Below are positions 60,529 to 64,000 of a DNA stretch of 64,000 nt, piece by piece. The notes beneath the pieces are model-generated. The model was not told the DNA's origin. It saw nothing but the letters and a program-made list of their open reading frames with translations, and ran no database searches. Location: the NCBI RefSeq assembly GCF_003003005.1, contig NZ_PVTR01000007.1, positions 186,001 through 250,000 of the forward strand, in the 5' to 3' direction. The DNA comes from Mongoliibacter ruber. GTDB lineage: Bacteria > Bacteroidota > Bacteroidia > Cytophagales > Cyclobacteriaceae. The translations under genes were made by a program, and so were the position numbers. Every line of letters begins with the position of its first letter. Position 1 is the stretch's first letter.

Positions 60529-61212
60529 TTAGATCTTTATAGATTCTCCAATATTAAGTAAAATCAATTCTTTTCCTGCTTTTGAAGCTGCTTTTTTTGC
60601 TTCTTCAAAGTTGATTTCTATGTACGGAAAGGTATCATAGTGCATACCTATGATTTTCTTGGTGCCTACAAAATCTGCAGCTTTGATCGCATCTTCTATG
60701 CCCATGGTGAAATTGTCACCTATCGGCATAAAAGCGAAGTCAACTTTAAACTCCTCAGCGATTAATTTCATATCATAGGTCAATGCTGTATCTCCCGCAT
60801 AATAAAAACATCCTTCTTCATGTTGTATAACAAATCCTCCAGGATTGCCTCCCGGAGTACCATCCGGCAAAGTGCTGCTATGAATAGCATTTACGTACTT
60901 TACTTTTCCGAAATCAAATTTTTTGCTTCCCCCATGGTTCATTGGATGATACTTTTCAACTCCTTTTTCGGCAAACCATACAGCGACTTCATAATTGGAT
61001 ACCAACATGGCATCAGAGGCCTTGGTAATGGCTTCCGCATCGGCTACATGATCTTCATGACCATGGCTGATCAACACGTAGTCAGCTTTAATGGATGATA
61101 CATCTATTTGGGAAGCTTTTTCATTTGGGCTGATAAAGGGATCAAAAATTATTGATTTATCCCCTACTTTCACCAAAAAGGCAGAGTGCCCATAGTAGGT
61201 AATTTCAATCAT
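60529..61212 (-). CDS. UPF0173 metal-dependent hydrolase (metallo-beta-lactamase fold)
   Basis: A 227-residue protein with the metallo-beta-lactamase motif ISHGHEDHVADAE (HxHxDH form), earlier strand ITYYGHSAFLV, the second ligands in YAGDTALTYDMKLI and the final IGMHYDTFPYIEI. It belongs to the UPF0173/YtkL group of metal-dependent hydrolases; substrate unknown. It is the first gene of the parAB operon. A candidate Bacteroidota promoter element lies 31 bases upstream of its ATG. Confidence 0.92.
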   Translation of the reverse strand: MIEITYYGHSAFLVKVGDKSIIFDPFISPNEKASQIDVSSIKADYVLISHGHEDHVADAEAITKASDAMLVSNYEVAVWFAEKGVEKYHPMNHGGSKKFDFGKVKYVNAIHSSTLPDGTPGGNPGGFVIQHEEGCFYYAGDTALTYDMKLIAEEFKVDFAFMPIGDNFTMGIEDAIKAADFVGTKKIIGMHYDTFPYIEINFEEAKKAASKAGKELILLNIGESIKI

Positions 61213-61243
61213 GGTGTGTCAGTTTATTGGTTTATAAGCCCTA

Positions 61244-61251
61244 CAAAGATA
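61244..61251 (-). promoter_or_regulatory. Candidate -7 promoter element for the parAB operon
   Basis: On the minus strand this reads TATCTTTG, matching the Bacteroidota -7 consensus TAnnTTTG, 31 bases before the UPF0173 start codon. A partial -33 match (GTTTAC) lies about 20 bases further upstream. A primary-sigma start is likely near 61237. Confidence 0.45.
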
Positions 61252-61280
61252 TAATTTATATTCAACCTGTAAACGATTTG

Positions 61281-61305
61281 TTTTCCACATAGGTATGTGG
61301 ATACT
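61281..61305. promoter_or_regulatory. Facing pair of DnaA-box-like sequences
   Basis: On the plus strand TTTTCCACA (61281-61289) and on the minus strand GTATCCACA (complement of 61296-61304) each match the DnaA box TTATCCACA at 8 of 9 positions. They face each other with TCCACAT-AGGT-ATGTGGA as a 7-bp inverted repeat, directly upstream of the promoter candidate for the parAB operon. Confidence 0.35.
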
Positions 61306-61334
61306 TGTAAGACTTTGAAAATGAGGATGCCAAT

Positions 61335-61359
61335 AAAAAAGAGACCCTTTCAGGTCTCT
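61335..61359 (-). terminator. Rho-independent terminator of yidC
   Basis: AGAGACC (61340-61346) pairs with GGTCTCT (61353-61359) across a 6-base loop, followed on the minus strand by six T (complement of 61335-61340). The yidC stop codon is at 61364. Confidence 0.88.
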
Positions 61360-61363
61360 CTAA

Positions 61364-63172
61364 TTACTTTTTCTTGTTGGCTTCAGCCGCTCTCATTGCA
61401 TCTTCCAGTTTTTGCTGGAATTTGGATTTTTTCTTGTTGGCATTTTTCAATTTGCTTTCTTCTACTTTCTGTCTGATTTTGGAATCATCTACAAAAAGTT
61501 TGATTAAAGCTTGTTGACCAAATGTCACCATGTTTGAAACGAAATAATAGAAGCTCAATGCAGCTGGGAATGAGTTAAGTACAAACATGAATATGACCGG
61601 CATGATGTATCCGATATTTTTCATTGGACCTGTCTGTGCCGTAAGCTGATTGTTGAAGTGTGTATATGCAATCTGTGAGACTGTCATCAACAATGTAAAT
61701 AAACTCACATGGGAGCCATAAAACGGTATATTGAATGGTAAATAGAATATGGCATCATAGGTGGATAGATCATGCGCCCAAAGGAATGACTCCTGCCTCA
61801 ACTCTATGGAGTTGGGGAAAAAGAAGAACATTGCAAATAAGAAAGGCATTTGGAAAACCATTGGCAGACAGCCTGAAATCGGACTTACACCAAGTTTACC
61901 GAAAAGCTTCATCTGCTCCTGCTGCATTTTGGTAGGATCATCCGGATACTTAGCTTTCAACTCATCTATCTCTGGTTTGATCACCCGCATCTTGGCCATT
62001 CCTACATAAGATTTGTATGTAAGAGGGAACAAGAACAATTTAATTATCACCACAATCAATATGATGATCACACCATAATTTGTAAAGTATCTTTCTAAGA
62101 ATTGAAAGAGGTTAACAATAATATATTTGTTGACCCAGCTTACAAAAACGTAACCCATGTAGACGTTTTCTTCAAAACCTGGGGTTACTTTTTTAAGGAC
62201 ATTGTAATTGTTTGGTCCGAAGTAATAATTCAGGCCAACCCTACCATTTTCCAAGGGTAGCTGAAGTTCAGCCCTCATGTTTTTTACGGTCAAGGTATCT
62301 TTTGGCGTTACCTGCTCAAAATTGCCTGAATTAAACTGGCTCTCAGCGATGATACCTGCTGTGAAAAATCTTTGGCTAAAACTCATCCACTTGAGTGGTT
62401 CCCCGATTTGATCATCATCTGAATCAGAAGTCAAACTCAGGTCATTGTGTTTGCCGGAGAGCTTATACCAATTGATGTTGGTTTTTCTCCTGGACTCTTC
62501 CAAATCTTGCTCCTGTCTCAACAGCCTGTCTTCCCAAACTATCTGAACGTTTGAGTTGCTCAAATTTCCATTCAATCCAGCAAACTCAAGTGATTTACCT
62601 AGAATATAACCTCCTTCGGGCAATGTGTAGGTCCTTACTATCTGACCATTGCCACTCTGAGCAATAAAAGTAATGACTTGGGCATTGACTCCTTCCATGT
62701 CAATTGTGGACGCTGTAGGATTGAAGTAAAATTGGTTGAGGCTTAATTCACCTTTATCAGTCTGGATAATGAAATCCAAATCTGAACTGCTTTCATCCAA
62801 AAGCAAAAGTGGTCTTTGATCCCAGGTTTTAAATTCCTTTAACTCTACTTGTTTGATCTCAGCTCCTTTGGTAGAAAAAGTGACAATCATCTTATCATTT
62901 TCTATGATCACATCCTCTTCCTGACCTTTGGTCATGGCTGCAAATACGCCGAATTTTCTTTGCGCCGCAATGTCTTGAAGGCTGTCAGGTTCATCAAACT
63001 CTACAATAACATCTTCCTGGGCTTGATCATCCTGCCCTTCTTTGGCAATAGCTGTCTGTGCAGCTTCTGTACTTTCTTCAGGGAGAGGCTCTGGCACACT
63101 CGCAAAGAAAAGCGAATAAATCAGCAATACTGCGGCGAATAGGATCAGTCCTGTCGCTTGGTTTCTATCCAT
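61364..63172 (-). CDS. yidC: Membrane protein insertase YidC
   Basis: A 602-residue insertase that folds proteins into the inner membrane, alone or with SecYEG. Residues about 1-25 form the first membrane segment (MDRNQATGLILFAAVLLIYSLFF), followed by a large periplasmic domain to about 335, and the conserved core with segments at YFTNYGVIIILIVVIIKLFLFPLTYKSYVGMAKMRVIKPEI, FLFAMFFFFP and MPVIFMFVLNSFPAALSFYYFVSN. A basic C-terminal tail (KKSKFQQKLEDAMRAAEANKKK) suits ribosome contact. The ATG at 63172 is the family start; a TTG at 63217 in frame is unlikely. Confidence 0.97.
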   Translation of the reverse strand: MDRNQATGLILFAAVLLIYSLFFASVPEPLPEESTEAAQTAIAKEGQDDQAQEDVIVEFDEPDSLQDIAAQRKFGVFAAMTKGQEEDVIIENDKMIVTFSTKGAEIKQVELKEFKTWDQRPLLLLDESSSDLDFIIQTDKGELSLNQFYFNPTASTIDMEGVNAQVITFIAQSGNGQIVRTYTLPEGGYILGKSLEFAGLNGNLSNSNVQIVWEDRLLRQEQDLEESRRKTNINWYKLSGKHNDLSLTSDSDDDQIGEPLKWMSFSQRFFTAGIIAESQFNSGNFEQVTPKDTLTVKNMRAELQLPLENGRVGLNYYFGPNNYNVLKKVTPGFEENVYMGYVFVSWVNKYIIVNLFQFLERYFTNYGVIIILIVVIIKLFLFPLTYKSYVGMAKMRVIKPEIDELKAKYPDDPTKMQQEQMKLFGKLGVSPISGCLPMVFQMPFLFAMFFFFPNSIELRQESFLWAHDLSTYDAIFYLPFNIPFYGSHVSLFTLLMTVSQIAYTHFNNQLTAQTGPMKNIGYIMPVIFMFVLNSFPAALSFYYFVSNMVTFGQQALIKLFVDDSKIRQKVEESKLKNANKKKSKFQQKLEDAMRAAEANKKK

Positions 63173-63203
63173 AAAACTAACTTTATACTCTTTGTTTGAA
63201 ATG

Positions 63204-63256
63204 CAAAAGTAACCCAAAATCGGTAGCTTTTATGAATCAGCTCCATTTTGGGTTAC
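63204..63256 (-). terminator. 12-bp inverted repeat between pyrG and yidC, likely terminator or attenuator
   Basis: GTAACCCAAAAT (63209-63220) and ATTTTGGGTTAC (63245-63256) are exact complements separated by 24 bases. On the minus strand, downstream of the pyrG stop at 63285, the stem is followed by TTTTG. The lower end overlaps the sequence TACTTTTG (complement of 63204-63211), which matches the -7 consensus TAnnTTTG, so it may also mark the yidC promoter. Confidence 0.65.
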
Positions 63257-63284
63257 TTGATCAATCAAATTGAGTTTTTTATAA

Positions 63285-64000
63285 CTACTTATTTTTTTTG
63301 TTATCAATTGTTGCAGAAATGAACTTCACAAACAAAGGGTGTGGGTTCAATACTGTACTCTTATACTCAGGGTGGAATTGAGTACCTATGAACCATGGAT
63401 GGTTTTTGATCTCGATAATTTCCACCAATTTGCTATCAGGATTGATTCCTGAAGCGATCATTCCAGCGCTTTCCATCTCCTCCAAATACTTATTGTTGAA
63501 TTCGTATCTGTGGCGATGTCTTTCCTGAACCTTCGGCTTCCCATATGCCTGAGCAGCTTTACTTCCTTTTTTCAGATCGCAAGAATACGAACCTAATCTC
63601 ATGGTTCCACCCATTTGCTCAAGATTTTTCTGTTCTTCCATCAACGCGATGAATGGGGAAGGTGTTTCTGCATCCATTTCAGTACTGTTTGCTTTTACAT
63701 GTCCAAGGACGTTTCGAGCAAACTCAATCACTGCGACCTGCATACCCAAACAAATCCCAAAAAATGGTATATTGTTTTCTCTGGCAAATTTAACAGTTTC
63801 TATTTTCCCTTCAAGGCCTCTCTCTCCGAAGCCTGGCGCTACCAAGATGCCATCCAGTTCTTCAAGTTTCTTTTCTACAGTCTCAGGATGTAATTCTTCA
63901 GAAGAGATGAGCTTGAGGTGAACCTTACACTCACATGCAGCGCCTGCGTGTACGAAGGCTTCGATGATGGATTTGTAAGAGTCCGGAAGTGAGACATATT
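63285..64000 (-). CDS. pyrG: CTP synthase, C-terminal part
   Basis: The frame runs in from the right edge with no start in the window and gives the last 238 residues. YVSLPDSYKSIIEAFVHAG marks the junction of synthase and glutaminase parts. LVAPGFGERGLEGKI, the nucleophile motif FFGICLGMQVAVIEFARNV with its Cys, RHRYEFN and the His-Glu of GTQFHPEYKSTVLNPHPLF complete the class I glutamine amidotransferase. The enzyme makes CTP from UTP, ATP and glutamine. A pyrG-yidC order is common in Bacteroidota. A shorter frame from an internal TTG (63845) is not a real start. Confidence 0.97.
   Translation of the reverse strand, partial: YVSLPDSYKSIIEAFVHAGAACECKVHLKLISSEELHPETVEKKLEELDGILVAPGFGERGLEGKIETVKFARENNIPFFGICLGMQVAVIEFARNVLGHVKANSTEMDAETPSPFIALMEEQKNLEQMGGTMRLGSYSCDLKKGSKAAQAYGKPKVQERHRHRYEFNNKYLEEMESAGMIASGINPDSKLVEIIEIKNHPWFIGTQFHPEYKSTVLNPHPLFVKFISATIDNKKNK

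Noticed and set aside
56379-61212. parS site near parAB
   Set aside because: No CACGTG core of the TGTTnCACGTGnAACA type was seen by eye in this region or elsewhere in the window; a pattern search would settle it.
63285-63845. Short glutamine amidotransferase as an independent gene
   Set aside because: The frame continues to the right edge with the CTP synthase sequence; the internal TTG is not a start.

Overview
The window is most likely chromosome from a member of the Bacteroidota, order Cytophagales, and its style fits Cyclobacteriaceae (Algoriphagus-like). Supporting signs are AT-rich intergenic DNA, weak or absent Shine-Dalgarno sequences, a type IX secretion C-terminal sorting domain, an ABC permease/M1 peptidase fusion, a small histone-H1-like (Hc1) protein, a DUF5683 protein beside parAB, and many PAS/GAF kinases of the HDLQEPLR type. 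The assignment is inferred from gene content; no 16S gene is present. Most genes lie on the minus strand. I see no phage, insertion sequence or CRISPR array.

Layout. 1-8 kb: 5' part of cinA (cut by the left edge), an intergenic region rich in inverted repeats, an ABC exporter pair, a TraB/GumN protein, a tandem universal stress protein and an ABM-family monooxygenase. 8.3-12.9 kb: PagL-like outer-membrane lipid A deacylase and a tricorn-like secreted protease (plus strand). 13-16 kb: a periplasmic-propeller sensor that ends in a bare phosphoacceptor helix domain, overlapped by a stand-alone receiver gene. 16.5-22.8 kb: a non-phosphorylative L-fucose catabolic cluster (permease, fucose dehydrogenase, fuconolactonase, diketo-deoxyfuconate hydrolase, deoxyfuconate dehydrogenase) with a divergent AraC regulator; the fuconate dehydratase step is missing here. 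22.9-37.2 kb: an unidentified lipoprotein, then a signalling island with two full histidine kinases, an Rcp1-like receiver, a second receiver-PAS-phosphoacceptor protein without ATPase domain, its own overlapping receiver, a Gfo/Idh/MocA oxidoreductase and a 1450-residue hybrid kinase. 37-42 kb: cyclophilin, DbpA-like RNA helicase, GAF-histidine kinase, PlsC-like acyltransferase. 42-50 kb: giant secreted nuclease with T9SS tail, YdeI/DUF1905 protein, Hc1-like histone, secreted metallophosphoesterase, tRNA-Gln, hemolysin III. 50.9-56 kb: small unknown protein, the rpsF-rpsR-rplI operon, a coiled-coil membrane protein, two methyltransferases, apaG, ung. 56-64 kb: a housekeeping operon UPF0173-parA-parB-DUF5683-dapB-lepB, then yidC and the 3' part of pyrG (cut by the right edge).

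The most notable system is a two-gene cassette that occurs twice (13.1-16.1 kb and 23.8-25.2 kb). In each, a sensor ends about 61 residues after an intact phosphoacceptor histidine (QSH-V-RAPL), with no ATP-binding domain, and a single-domain response regulator overlaps its stop codon by ATGA. The two pairs are clearly related to each other. They look like phosphotransfer modules fed in trans, possibly by the complete kinases next to the second copy. Also worth attention: a family of intergenic CCTGCCT/AGGCAGG palindromes, including a 19-bp tandem array inside the fucose cluster and one palindrome bracketed by 14-bp direct repeats, and a pair of facing DnaA-box-like sequences upstream of the parAB operon.
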